The position numbers and the translations under genes were made by a program. The notes beneath the pieces were generated by a model that was not told where the DNA came from, made no database searches, and saw nothing but the letters and a program-made list of their open reading frames with translations. From NCBI RefSeq assembly GCF_026191915.1, contig NZ_JAIMBY010000018.1, forward strand, positions 1 through 64,000: 64,000 bases of DNA, written 5' to 3'. The stretch comes from Acidiphilium sp. PA (GTDB lineage: Bacteria > Pseudomonadota > Alphaproteobacteria > Acetobacterales > Acetobacteraceae). Every line of letters starts with the position of its first letter. Position 1 is the first letter of the stretch. Positions 36,256 to 44,681 of the stretch are shown in pieces.

Positions 36256-37007
36256 CGAGACGTTCCGGAAAGGCTCGATCGGCCCTGGTTAACGCCCATA
36301 AAACGTCTTCAATCGTAAGCGCCAGCCTGACTGCGTCGTCAGATGCGCCTCGCTTACCGCGATTCGGATCTGCCGCCAGGATGTTCTGGACCTGCAGCAA
36401 TTGCTCATTCAACTGACCGATCGCGCCGGCGTCTGGCTGCGACACTGGCCACGGGCAGGCCGCTAAAGTGTGAGGTCCGGCGCACGTGGCTTGCTGCACG
36501 CGAGGGTGACGCTTGAAGAAATCCTCCCATCCAGGACCAACGCCTCCCTCGCGGACCTCGATCAGCCGAACCGAATGCCGGGAACACATGGTGCGACAGG
36601 CCAAAACCCACTCTCGCCGCATCCACGAGAAACCCCGTGTCGCTTTCTGTTCCTCCAAGCACCACGAGCACGCCGCTGGTCGCAAGGGGGCCGATAAACT
36701 GAACGAGAAAACGCCTCGCTCTCGAGCAAGGCCATTCATAGCCCAAGGATAGGCTGACAATATCGTGCGCGCAGTAAGTGTGTTTACGGTGATGTTGAGT
36801 AGGAACGCCATTTGAGCGACCGGCGCACCAGCCAGACCAATGTCAACCGCTGCGAGATCGATTTTGCTTGGCTCCAGGCCGTTCTCGGAGAGCAATCCGG
36901 CAACAGAGTGTCCATAAAAGCGCGCGACACGAGCGAGCCACGAGGAGATGAGTTCATCTTCCTCATAAGGCGGAACAATCGGAAGCGCTACCGGTTCGAC
37001 AGCGACT
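36256..37007 (-). pseudogene. tniQ: tniQ 5' part, interrupted by IS21
   Basis: About 250 codons of TniQ: 'IVPPYEEDELISSWLARVAR' is the typical TniQ opening, then 'FYGHSVAGLLSENGLEPSKI', with Cys residues ('CSWCLEEQKATRG', 'ACRTMCSRHSVRL') that look like the TniQ zinc site. The frame runs into IS21 after 'FPERL'. No ATG lies between the tniB stop and the conserved opening, so the start may be a rare codon overlapping the tniB end. TniQ helps choose the target in Tn5053- and Tn7-like transposition. Confidence 0.75.
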
Positions 37008-37020
37008 TTGCGCCGCTGGC

Positions 37021-37929
37021 TCAGGACGCGAACTCCGGGCGGCGACGTTCCATGGAGAGTAGTGGCGCACGTTTAGGCAGTGCGTCGAAGCTGGTAACTT
37101 CGATGCACTCCGTTCCCCGTTGGATTGCATCAATTGCCAGCCATTCGAGCAGCCGGACAATCCGGACGGTGACTCCGTCGGACAGCTTCAGGATGGCCAA
37201 ACGTATCTTCTCGTGATCGAGGTCCGATGGATTGCGCAACGGGAGGATAGCGGCAAAACTTGCCAGCAGGCGGCGGAACTCCAGGCCATTGGTCCAGCGG
37301 GGCAACTCCACGGATTCGAAACGGTCTGCCAGTCCATTGTCCGTCAACAGCGCTCGCCGAGCCTCCGGCGTTCCAGCGCACACGAGCGGCATTTCCAGAT
37401 CATTGGCCAACAAGCGGATCACATTGAGGAAAATGCGCTGCTGCCGATCACCGCCGACCAGGAGAGCGTGGATTTCATCGATAACGAGTATTCGGGCGCC
37501 GATGATCTTGAGCGCCTCACGCGCCATGCGACGTGCCCGTGTCCTGCTGACTTCTCCCACTAGTGGCAACCCCATCGCGCCAAGAAGTTCCTCATAGAAG
37601 GGCACCTCGGTCGGTTCAGGCGGCAACTGCATCAGGACAACCGGAGTTTGGGTGACACCGACCCTTGGGTCGGCGATTTTGGGGTGGTCCCGATGGAATT
37701 TCTTCAGGATCATTGTCTTTCCCATGCCGGTCCGGCCATGAATTAGCAAGCAGGGCATACGGTTGCGCTGCGGATAGGTGAGCAGGTCGGTCATGCATGC
37801 CAAGGCCAACTCGGCGTTAGGATGGTTGATCCATCGCTCGGCGCGGATCCACTGGATACGGTCTGCGTCAGGCAGGTCCGCAACAGCTCGGTGCTCGATT
37901 GCAAGATGTTGATAGTCGGTCACGACCAC
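37021..37929 (-). CDS. tniB: TniB/TnsC-like transposition ATPase
   Basis: 302 residues. AAA+ ATPase: 'CLLIHGRTGMGKTMILKKF' (Walker A) at about residue 65, 'RILVIDEIHALLVGGDRQQR' (Walker B) at about 150 and 'PLVCAGTPEARRALLTD' (sensor 1). This is the TniB signature. It delivers the transposase to target DNA. It overlaps the tniA stop by ten bases. The gene appears intact. Confidence 0.9.
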   Translation of the reverse strand: MVVTDYQHLAIEHRAVADLPDADRIQWIRAERWINHPNAELALACMTDLLTYPQRNRMPCLLIHGRTGMGKTMILKKFHRDHPKIADPRVGVTQTPVVLMQLPPEPTEVPFYEELLGAMGLPLVGEVSRTRARRMAREALKIIGARILVIDEIHALLVGGDRQQRIFLNVIRLLANDLEMPLVCAGTPEARRALLTDNGLADRFESVELPRWTNGLEFRRLLASFAAILPLRNPSDLDHEKIRLAILKLSDGVTVRIVRLLEWLAIDAIQRGTECIEVTSFDALPKRAPLLSMERRRPEFAS

Positions 37930-39593
37930 TCCTCCACGGCAAACGGGGTAATCGGACTGATGTTGTCCTCGGCACCTTCTATGTCTGCCGATCTTTCGAC
38001 CGGGGCAGCCGCCGAAGCTTCCGCTTCGCGCAGCCCGCGCCGCGCACGATCGAGATCGCGCCGAGCCCCTTTGCTCTTTAGGGTAGCCTGCTCGATCAGT
38101 TCACGTTGCCGGTCCAACGCCTCGAAAACCTTGCTTTGTGTAAGCCGTTTGTGACCGGCATCCAGCAGCTGTCGGCGCACTGCGTTGATCTCGGATAGCG
38201 TGACAGCAGGTAAGCGGCGGTCGCTATAGGGAATTGGCCAATACGCACCATCGTTATCACGCAAATAGACTTGCGACATGTCGCGCGGGTCATATCGAAT
38301 CAGGAATTTTTGGCGTGGCCTGGACAAGAAAGTTGAGATGACGGCGTCAGAGTAAGTGACGTTGAACAGCGAGACGCCGCCGCGTTGAACACTTCGCTTC
38401 CGGAACGGCAAGAAATCAAGATAAAACTTGTCCGCATTTGGCGCGGTTCTCAACGGTCGGCTCGCCTGCGCTACTGCCTCGGTCCACGCCGTAATCGGTG
38501 CTTTGCCAAGCGCCCGATGCACTGAGTGGTGATAGACACCAGCGATCTGATGCACGAGCCAGGTTTCGAGTTCCCCCATCGTCATCACGGCTGCTGCCTC
38601 CGAATCGTAAGCCCCGCGCTGTATGGTGTTGCTGGACGTGGAGCCTGGCAGCAGATGCACAGCCCCCATCATCGTTCCGATCAGCCTTTCGATGTGCCCG
38701 CCCCAGTGAGGTTGCGCAGGCGGCCGGTGATCGACCTTGATCCCATATTGCTGAACCCCTCGTGAAAGCGCTTGCGAATGAAATTCCTTTGCATTATCGA
38801 GATGAATACGATCCGGAATGCCATACATTGGCCACGCAACGTCCACTCTCCTGCCCCGCAAATATCTGTCTTTCGGGAGAACAACGTGGCTCAATACCAA
38901 CGCAACCGCGAGCGCCGAGGGTCGTTCGAGACTCAGGTAAAACCCGGCAACCGCCCGCGTGGCAACGTCGATCGCCAACGTCAGCCATGGACGGCCAATG
39001 GGCAGCCGGCTCCCCTCGGCCACCACAATGACGTCGGTCAGGGTATGGTCAATCTGCACAAGTGCAAACGGGCCGTCGGATACCAAGTGACCGGCGACCC
39101 TCGCCGTCACGGCACGAGCGCGCGCCACGCCCTCTCGCTTTTTAAGCACGTCCCGTATTTTGCGAGCCCTCACCCGTGCAAGAACCGCCTTGTATGTCGG
39201 CGCCTTGAGCGATTTTCGAGCACAACGCCGCGCGACTTCCTGCACCAGGGCGGCCATCGTCGGACGTTCCGGTGTCAGATAAAACTCGTCTATCGCCGCT
39301 TCAACGACAGCGTCGACTGCCGGATCAAGGAACCTGCGCCCACACACGCGGCCACGTGATTGCGGCATTAGCCGCGTAACGGTCGGGTTCTCACGGTAAC
39401 GCCGAAGCAGCCGATAGCAATAGGCTCGGCTGATACCGAGTTCCCACGCGGCCGCCTCAATCGACTTCTTGTCGGTACGCTCCGCAGTGGCTAGAGCCGC
39501 CACGACCTTGAGACGCTGCTGCCCAAGCGCCCAAACGCGGGTGTCATAGTCGTGAAGGTCCGTTAACCGAGACAATGAGACGCCTCCTTCCAC
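37920..39593 (-). CDS. tniA: TniA/TnsB-like DDE transposase
   Basis: 557 residues. An N-terminal helix-turn-helix region ('SIEAAAWELGISRAYCYRLL') and the retroviral-type integrase core: 'FALVQIDHTLTDVIVV' (Asp), 'DRIHLDNAKEFHSQAL' (Asp) and 'PHWGGHIERLIGTMMG' (Glu). A C-terminal beta domain and helical tail follow. TniA recognises the repeats at both ends of the transposon. The first residues are uncertain, but ATG/GTG near 39593 fits the family length. The gene is intact, while its partner tniQ is broken. Confidence 0.9.
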   Translation of the reverse strand: MEGGVSLSRLTDLHDYDTRVWALGQQRLKVVAALATAERTDKKSIEAAAWELGISRAYCYRLLRRYRENPTVTRLMPQSRGRVCGRRFLDPAVDAVVEAAIDEFYLTPERPTMAALVQEVARRCARKSLKAPTYKAVLARVRARKIRDVLKKREGVARARAVTARVAGHLVSDGPFALVQIDHTLTDVIVVAEGSRLPIGRPWLTLAIDVATRAVAGFYLSLERPSALAVALVLSHVVLPKDRYLRGRRVDVAWPMYGIPDRIHLDNAKEFHSQALSRGVQQYGIKVDHRPPAQPHWGGHIERLIGTMMGAVHLLPGSTSSNTIQRGAYDSEAAAVMTMGELETWLVHQIAGVYHHSVHRALGKAPITAWTEAVAQASRPLRTAPNADKFYLDFLPFRKRSVQRGGVSLFNVTYSDAVISTFLSRPRQKFLIRYDPRDMSQVYLRDNDGAYWPIPYSDRRLPAVTLSEINAVRRQLLDAGHKRLTQSKVFEALDRQRELIEQATLKSKGARRDLDRARRGLREAEASAAAPVERSADIEGAEDNISPITPFAVEEWS

Positions 39594-39599
39594 GAAAGT

Positions 39600-39713
39600 G
39601 AGTCTACTGTCTACGGGATAAGTCTACACATCAAGGGAAATTTCGCCGTATCGCCACCCAGCAAAATCAACGAAATGCCCCTTCCAGAATCTACTCTTTA
39701 AGGGAAACTGACA
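39600..39713 (-). repeat. right transposon end with three transposase-binding repeats
   Basis: Read inward from 39713, the repeat motif TTTCCCTTAAA..GTAGA occurs at the tip, again as TTTCCCTTGAT..GTAGA near 39627-39645, and as a weaker copy near 39601-39620. Two repeats on the left and three on the right is the usual asymmetric layout of this transposon class. Confidence 0.75.
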
Positions 39714-39994
39714 CTTGCGAACGAGTCTGGGCAGAAAACCGCCGGCAATTCTTTGCCTCCGGTGAATCAGCGTCCGCTGTGTCCCGACGTTCTGCTGTGC
39801 CTCGCGCTTCACCGCCGCCTCAGCATATCCCAGTGTCGGTATCTTCGGCACAGCACGCGGCCGCCGCCGATGTGGCCCCGCCAAGTAACGTCCGGTCGTC
39901 ATCAGCGCCATCGCGGAAGGCCCCGCCTCAGCCAACAGAACGACCATTTGCAATAAGCCGACCTGATCCCGCCGCCGCGCCAGGAGAAAAATAG
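39714..39994 (+). pseudogene. trbK: trbK-like gene, C-terminal remnant
   Basis: The frame entering from the transposon end gives '…TCERVWAENRRQFFASGE' and a Pro/Ser/Ala-rich tail to a stop at 39994. The 'C..VWAENRR.FF' motif is typical of the TrbK-alt entry-exclusion-type proteins that lie between trbJ and trbL. The N-terminal half, including its signal peptide, is lost to the transposon junction, as are trbB-trbJ upstream. The stop lies four bases before the trbL start. Confidence 0.65.
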
Positions 39995-39998
39995 CGTC

Positions 39999-41303
39999 AT
40001 GGGCGGCGCCGGGGTCATTGACCAGTTCCTCAACGTCTTTACCCAGTACATCGATAGCGGCTTTGGGCTGCTCAAGCCCCAGATGGCCTATCTCGCCACC
40101 ACGCTGATCGTGATTGACGTGACGCTCGCGGCTTTGTTCTGGTCCTGGGGGAGTGACGAGGACATCATTGGCCGCCTGGTCAGGAAAACTCTGTTCGTCG
40201 GCGTCTTCGCCTATCTGATCGGCAACTGGACGACACTTGCCCGCATCGTCTTCCAGAGCTTCGCCGGTCTTGGCCTGCTGGCCTCCGGCACCGGCCTCTC
40301 CGAAGCCTCGTTCCTGGAGCCTGGCCGCATCGCCGCGGTTGGCTTTGATGCCGGCAAGCCGATCCTCGCCTCGATTTCCGGCTTGATGGGCTATGTCAGC
40401 TTCTTCGAGAACTTCATTCAGATCATCGTGCTGCTGTTTGCCTGGATCGTGGTGATCCTCGCCTTCTTCATCCTGGCGATCCAGCTCTTCGTGACGCTAA
40501 TCGAGTTCAAGCTGACGACGCTCGCCGGCTTCGTGCTGATCCCGTTCGGCCTGTTCGGCAAGACAGCCTTTGCCGCCGAGCGGGTGCTCGGCAATGTCGT
40601 CTCCTCCGGCATCAAGGTGCTGGTGCTCGCCGTTGTCGTCGGCATCGGCTCGACGCTGTTCTCGCAGTTCACTGCCGGCTTCGGCAACGCGCAGCCGACG
40701 ATCGAGGATGCGATGTCGCTGGTACTGGCGGCGCTTTCGCTGCTCGGGCTTGGTATCTTCTGTCCCGGCATCGCCAATGGCCTGGTCTCCGGCGGCCCGC
40801 AGCTTGGCGCGGGCGCCGCCGTGGCCACAGCCGCCGCCGGTGCCGGCATTATCGCCACAGGGGCGGCGGGCGTGGGCATGGCGGCGGGCGGGATTGGCGC
40901 CGCTGCCGGTGCCGCCGGTGGCGTTGCCCGTGGCGGTGCGGCCCTCGCAGGCGGCGCGTCGGCTGCCTATGGCGCCGGTGGCGCCTCTGGCGTCATCACC
41001 ACCGGCGCCGCCAAGACAGCTTCGGCGGTCACCAGCCCGCTGCGCCGCGGCGCAGCCAGCCTCGCCAGCAGCTTTGACGCGGGTGGCAAGGCCGTGACGG
41101 GAAGTGGCTCCGCGTCCGGGGGTGAGGCCGGTGCCAGCGGTACGGCCCAGCCGAGCGGATCGGTCAATGACCCGCCCGCTTGGGCGAAACGCATGCAACG
41201 CGGCCAGGTGATGAGCCGGGGCGTGTCCGCAGCGACCCATGCCGTTAAATCCGGCGATGCTCATGGCGGCGGTCATTCCGTTGATCTTTCCGAAGGGGAA
41301 TAG
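39999..41303 (+). CDS. trbL: TrbL, P-type conjugative transfer membrane protein
   Basis: 434 residues. 'IDQFLNVFTQYIDSGFGLLK' at the start is the TrbL signature, followed by six to seven membrane segments to about residue 265 (including 'FIQIIVLLFAWIVVILAFFI') and a long Gly/Ala-rich tail. TrbL is the VirB6-like inner-membrane channel component of P-type systems. The gene appears intact, but its operon has lost its head, so promoter supply is doubtful. Confidence 0.9.
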   Translation: MGGAGVIDQFLNVFTQYIDSGFGLLKPQMAYLATTLIVIDVTLAALFWSWGSDEDIIGRLVRKTLFVGVFAYLIGNWTTLARIVFQSFAGLGLLASGTGLSEASFLEPGRIAAVGFDAGKPILASISGLMGYVSFFENFIQIIVLLFAWIVVILAFFILAIQLFVTLIEFKLTTLAGFVLIPFGLFGKTAFAAERVLGNVVSSGIKVLVLAVVVGIGSTLFSQFTAGFGNAQPTIEDAMSLVLAALSLLGLGIFCPGIANGLVSGGPQLGAGAAVATAAAGAGIIATGAAGVGMAAGGIGAAAGAAGGVARGGAALAGGASAAYGAGGASGVITTGAAKTASAVTSPLRRGAASLASSFDAGGKAVTGSGSASGGEAGASGTAQPSGSVNDPPAWAKRMQRGQVMSRGVSAATHAVKSGDAHGGGHSVDLSEGE

Positions 41304-41307
41304 CAGC

Positions 41308-41991
41308 ATGTTCAAGCGCCCTTCCGTGCGATACGGACGCACACCCGAGCCAGCGACGCCCTACCAGAAGGCGGCGCAGGTCTGGGACGAGCGGATCGGC
41401 TCCGCCCGCGTCCAGGCGAAGAACTGGCGCCTGATGGCCTTCGGCTCGCTGATCCTCGCGAGCGGCCTCGCCGGCGGGCTGGTATGGCAGTCGGCGCGCG
41501 GCACCATTACGCCCTGGGTCGTGCAGGTTGATCATCTGGGCCAGCCTCAGGCGGTGGGACCCGCCACCACCGATTATCAGCCAACCGATCCTGAGATCGC
41601 GTATGATCTGGCACAGTTCATCGAAAACGTGCGCGGCCTGCCGGATGATCCTGTAGTGCTTCGCCGGGACTGGCTACGCGCCTATGACTTTACCACCAAC
41701 CACGGCGCGGCGGCACTGAACAATTATGCCCGCGTCAATGACCCGTTTGCCAAACTTGGCAAGGCGCAGGTCTCGGTCGAGGTTTCCTCCGTCATCCGCG
41801 CCTCGCCCAATTCCTTCCGCGTTGCCTGGATTGAGCGGCATTACGAGAATGACCAGCTTGCCGCGACGGTGCGCTGGACCGCCATCCTCACCGTCGTGAT
41901 CGAGACCCCGCACACTGCCGGCCAGCTGCGCAAGAACCCGCTCGGCATCTATGTCGATGCGATCAGCTGGTCAAAGGAGTTCGGCAAATGA
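41308..41991 (+). CDS. trbF: TrbF, VirB8-like transfer protein
   Basis: 227 residues from ATG 41308. 'FKRPSVRYGRTPEPATPYQK' followed by 'AAQVWDERIGSARVQAKNWR' is the TrbF opening, then a single membrane anchor ('LMAFGSLILASGLAGGLVW') and the periplasmic VirB8-like domain. VirB8 proteins bridge inner-membrane and core parts of the channel. It overlaps trbG by ATGA. An earlier in-frame start at 41239 lies inside trbL and is not needed. Confidence 0.9.
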   Translation: MFKRPSVRYGRTPEPATPYQKAAQVWDERIGSARVQAKNWRLMAFGSLILASGLAGGLVWQSARGTITPWVVQVDHLGQPQAVGPATTDYQPTDPEIAYDLAQFIENVRGLPDDPVVLRRDWLRAYDFTTNHGAAALNNYARVNDPFAKLGKAQVSVEVSSVIRASPNSFRVAWIERHYENDQLAATVRWTAILTVVIETPHTAGQLRKNPLGIYVDAISWSKEFGK

Positions 41992-43082
41992 GCGCCCCGC
42001 ATTCCAACAAAATTGCGCCGCCGGTTTCTAACAATGCGGCTTTTCTGAAGGGCACTATAGTCATTCCGCCGGTTCCAGTAAAACCCGCTCATCCGCGATT
42101 CCGGAGCTTTGGTGTTTTGGCTTTGCTGCTTTCCGCAAGCGGACTTGCCGGCTGCACCACGCCACAAAAGCCGCCGGCGATTACCTACGACAACACGTTG
42201 CGTCCAGCTGCCTTGCAGCCTGATCCGCCCAAGCCGGTGCGGATCGTCGAGATGCCCACGCCGTTGCCACTGCCTGGCCAGCTCAGGAAATTACCGAAGG
42301 AACATTCACCGCCGCCTGAACCGCGCAATCCAAAGGTACGCGTTGCAATTGCCGATGCCGCGGCCCGCGTACAGCCAACCCGCGACGGCTATATCAACGC
42401 CGTGCAGGTCTATCCGTATTCCGCTGGCGCGCTCTATCAGGTCTATACCGCGCCGGGCGAGGTGACCGACATCGAGCTGGAGCCAGGCGAGCGGTTGACC
42501 GGTTCCGGCCCGGTCGCCGCTGGTGACACGGTACGCTGGATCATCGGCGACACCGAGAGCGGCAGCGGCGCTGCACAGCGTGTGCATATCCTGGTCAAGC
42601 CGACCCGGCCCGGCCTCACGACCAACCTCGTGATTAACACTGACCGCCGGACCTATCTGCTGGAGCTGCATTCCGACCGGCACACCTACATGGCCTCGGT
42701 GTCCTGGCAGTATCCAGAAGACGCGTTGATCGCGTTGCGGGGCGAGAACGCAGCAGCCAATGCGGCGGCACCCATTAGTGCCGGCGTCGACGTCACACGG
42801 CTTCACTTCCGCTACCGCATCACCGGCGATAACCCACCCTGGCGGCCGCTCACCGCCTTTGATGATGGCGCGAAAGTTTATATCGAGATGCCGCCCGGCA
42901 TTGCCCAAGGCGACATGCCGCCGCTGTTCATCATCGGACCGCAAGGTGATGGCCAGCTGGTCAACTACCGTGTTCACGGCAACTACTACATTGTCGACCG
43001 GCTGTTTGCCGCCGCTGAGCTGCGGCTCGGCGGCAAGCATCAGCAGGTGCGGATCGTGCGGACCGATGGAAGGCCGCGATGA
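41988..43082 (+). CDS. trbG: TrbG, VirB9-like outer-membrane core protein
   Basis: 364 residues. A lipoprotein-like signal lies unusually far in (about residues 38-56, 'ALLLSASGLAGC'), so the first ~37 residues may be cytoplasmic or the start may be later. Then 'GYINAVQVYPYSAGALYQVY', 'RWIIGDTESG', 'LVINTDRRTYLLELHS' and 'FRYRITGDNPPWRPLTAFDD' match TrbG/VirB9. It forms the outer-membrane core ring with VirB7 and VirB10 partners. It overlaps trbI by ATGA. Confidence 0.9.
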   Translation: MSAPHSNKIAPPVSNNAAFLKGTIVIPPVPVKPAHPRFRSFGVLALLLSASGLAGCTTPQKPPAITYDNTLRPAALQPDPPKPVRIVEMPTPLPLPGQLRKLPKEHSPPPEPRNPKVRVAIADAAARVQPTRDGYINAVQVYPYSAGALYQVYTAPGEVTDIELEPGERLTGSGPVAAGDTVRWIIGDTESGSGAAQRVHILVKPTRPGLTTNLVINTDRRTYLLELHSDRHTYMASVSWQYPEDALIALRGENAAANAAAPISAGVDVTRLHFRYRITGDNPPWRPLTAFDDGAKVYIEMPPGIAQGDMPPLFIIGPQGDGQLVNYRVHGNYYIVDRLFAAAELRLGGKHQQVRIVRTDGRPR

Positions 43083-44383
43083 GCGGCGCTTCTGATGCCG
43101 AGCCACAGGCGGCAGGACATCCGGGACCAGAGCAATATCCCGGATCAGATGGCGAACCGCCCCAATCCCGCAATGAGCCGGGCGCGCCCTTCCGCTTGCG
43201 CGCCGAGCGCCCGCGCGTCATGCGGCTTTCGCGCAAGGTGCTCACGGGCGGTTCCGCTGTCGCCATCATCGCAATCACTGGTGCCGTGGTATGGGCATTG
43301 CAGGGCAACCATGGCCGCCAGACGCCGCCGCAGGAACTCTACGACACGGATCATCGCACAACCGCAGGCGGCCTTGCCAATCTCCCGAAGGATTATACGG
43401 GTCTGCCGAGGCAGGTGCCGCCACTTGGTCCGCCATTGCCTGGCGATCTCGGTCCGCTAATGCTCAATGCGCATACCGCCAGGTCTACAAGCACGGGCAA
43501 GGCCAATCCGGAAGCCCAGCGTCTTGCCCAGGAACGCGAGGCGGCTCTAACCAGCCGGCTCTTCGTCCATACCGATGTTCAGCAGCATTCTGGAATGCAG
43601 ATACAGGCCGCCGCGCCTGCCACCGAGCCGGCACCGCAAGATGGGCCGGCACTGCAAGATGGGCCGGCACTGCAAGATGGGCCGGCACTGCAAGATGAGA
43701 GTGCCCCGACATCGGCCAACACAGCCTTCATGCCGGACGGGCAGGACCAGAAGCAGGCCTTTATCAGCGGTGTGGCCGATCAGCGCATCGTCAGTCTGAA
43801 CCGGCTGGTGGCACCTGCCTCGCCCTACGTGGTGCAGGCGGGCGCCATCATTCCCGCCGCGTTGATCACCGGCATCCGCTCTGACCTGCCTGGCCGGATC
43901 ACCGCCCAGGTGACGCAGGATGTCTATGACAGCCCGACCGGGGACTTCCTGCTCATCCCGCAAGGTGCGCGCTTGATTGGCCGATACGACAGCCAGATCG
44001 CCTTCGGGCAGTCCCGCGTGCTGCTGGTCTGGACCCGGCTGCTCATGCCGAACGGCAAGTCCATCGTGCTGGACCGTCTGCAAGGCATCGACACCGCTGG
44101 CTATTCGGGGCTGGAGGATGGTGTCGATAATCACTGGGGCGGGCTGTTCAGGGCGGCGATGCTATCGACGCTGCTCAGCGTCGGCACCCAGGCCGGCACC
44201 AGCAACAACGCGAACGATCTGATCCAGGCGATCCGCAGCGGCGCCTCAAACAGTTTCAACCAAACCGGCCAGCAGATCGTCCAGCGCGATCTCCGCATCC
44301 AGCCGACGCTCACCATCCGGCGAGGCTTTCCGGTGGATGTCATGGTCAACCGCGACCTGGTGCTGGCGCCTTACAAAGGATGA
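43079..44383 (+). CDS. trbI: TrbI, VirB10-like core protein
   Basis: 434 residues. A cytoplasmic Pro/Gly-rich N-terminus, one membrane anchor ('GSAVAIIAITGAVVWALQG', about residues 57-75), a Pro-rich periplasmic linker, and the VirB10 C-terminal domain ('PYVVQAGAIIPAALITGIRS', 'GDFLLIPQGARLIGRYDSQ', 'PVDVMVNRDLVLAPYKG'). VirB10 spans both membranes and gates the channel. An 18-bp repeat in the linker codes ALQDGP several times. Confidence 0.92.
   Translation: MSGASDAEPQAAGHPGPEQYPGSDGEPPQSRNEPGAPFRLRAERPRVMRLSRKVLTGGSAVAIIAITGAVVWALQGNHGRQTPPQELYDTDHRTTAGGLANLPKDYTGLPRQVPPLGPPLPGDLGPLMLNAHTARSTSTGKANPEAQRLAQEREAALTSRLFVHTDVQQHSGMQIQAAAPATEPAPQDGPALQDGPALQDGPALQDESAPTSANTAFMPDGQDQKQAFISGVADQRIVSLNRLVAPASPYVVQAGAIIPAALITGIRSDLPGRITAQVTQDVYDSPTGDFLLIPQGARLIGRYDSQIAFGQSRVLLVWTRLLMPNGKSIVLDRLQGIDTAGYSGLEDGVDNHWGGLFRAAMLSTLLSVGTQAGTSNNANDLIQAIRSGASNSFNQTGQQIVQRDLRIQPTLTIRRGFPVDVMVNRDLVLAPYKG
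43631..43700 (+). repeat. 18-bp tandem repeat in trbI
   Basis: GCACTGCAAGATGGGCCG repeats about four times with almost no differences (the first unit has CACCG, the last unit loses GGCCG), coding (A-L-Q-D-G-P). It lies in the flexible Pro-rich linker before the VirB10 domain. Near-identity shows recent slippage. Each change of copy number keeps the frame. Confidence 0.85.
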
Positions 44384-44405
44384 GCGAGAGCAAAGGACAA
44401 GATCG

Positions 44406-44681
44406 ATGGCAAAGCTAAGACTCGGTGCGCTTGCCGATGATAAACCCGTCAAGCTCACCGTGGAGTTGCCGGCTGCCGTGCACCGAGACCTTGTCGCTTA
44501 CGCGGCAGCACTGGCCCAGGAAACCGGGCAGCCTGTCCATGATCCGGTCAAGCTTATCGCGCCGATGCTGGCGCGGTTCATCGCCGGCGACCGCGGCTTT
44601 GCCAAAGCACGGAGGATTACGAAGCAAGGTTCGGCGCCTTCGGCGTCCGCAGCCCCTGCGACATCAACCGCGCCAGACTGA
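44406..44681 (+). CDS. DUF2274 protein of the trb operon
   Basis: 91 residues: 'AKLRLGALADDKPVKLTVEL' is the characteristic start of DUF2274 proteins, which lie directly after trbI in many alphaproteobacterial conjugative elements. It is followed by a ribbon-helix-helix-like 'AAVHRDLVAYAAALAQETGQ'. It may be a small DNA-binding regulator. The 3' end overlaps the convergent LysR gene by 65 bases. Confidence 0.85.
   Translation: MAKLRLGALADDKPVKLTVELPAAVHRDLVAYAAALAQETGQPVHDPVKLIAPMLARFIAGDRGFAKARRITKQGSAPSASAAPATSTAPD

Larger units (their letters stand above)
33302..39713. mobile_element. TniABQ-type (Tn5053/Tn7-like) transposon at the pglX/trb junction
   Basis: A 6.4-kb element with matching terminal inverted repeats, 'TGTCAGTTTCCCTTAAAGAG' at 33302 and the complement ending at 39713. 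It codes for tniA, tniB and tniQ on the minus strand, with a 2.5-kb IS21 element in tniQ. No resolvase gene and no cargo is present, so the original element was about 3.9 kb. The flanks are GCACG on the left and CTTGC on the right, with no five-base target duplication, and they come from unrelated genes (pglX and trbK). This points to a deletion or rearrangement at one end. Confidence 0.85.

Noticed and set aside
33302-39713. CRISPR-associated transposon (type V-K or Tn7-like with Cascade)
   Set aside because: tniA, tniB and tniQ are present, but there is no cas12k, cascade gene, CRISPR array or crRNA-like sequence in the element or near it.
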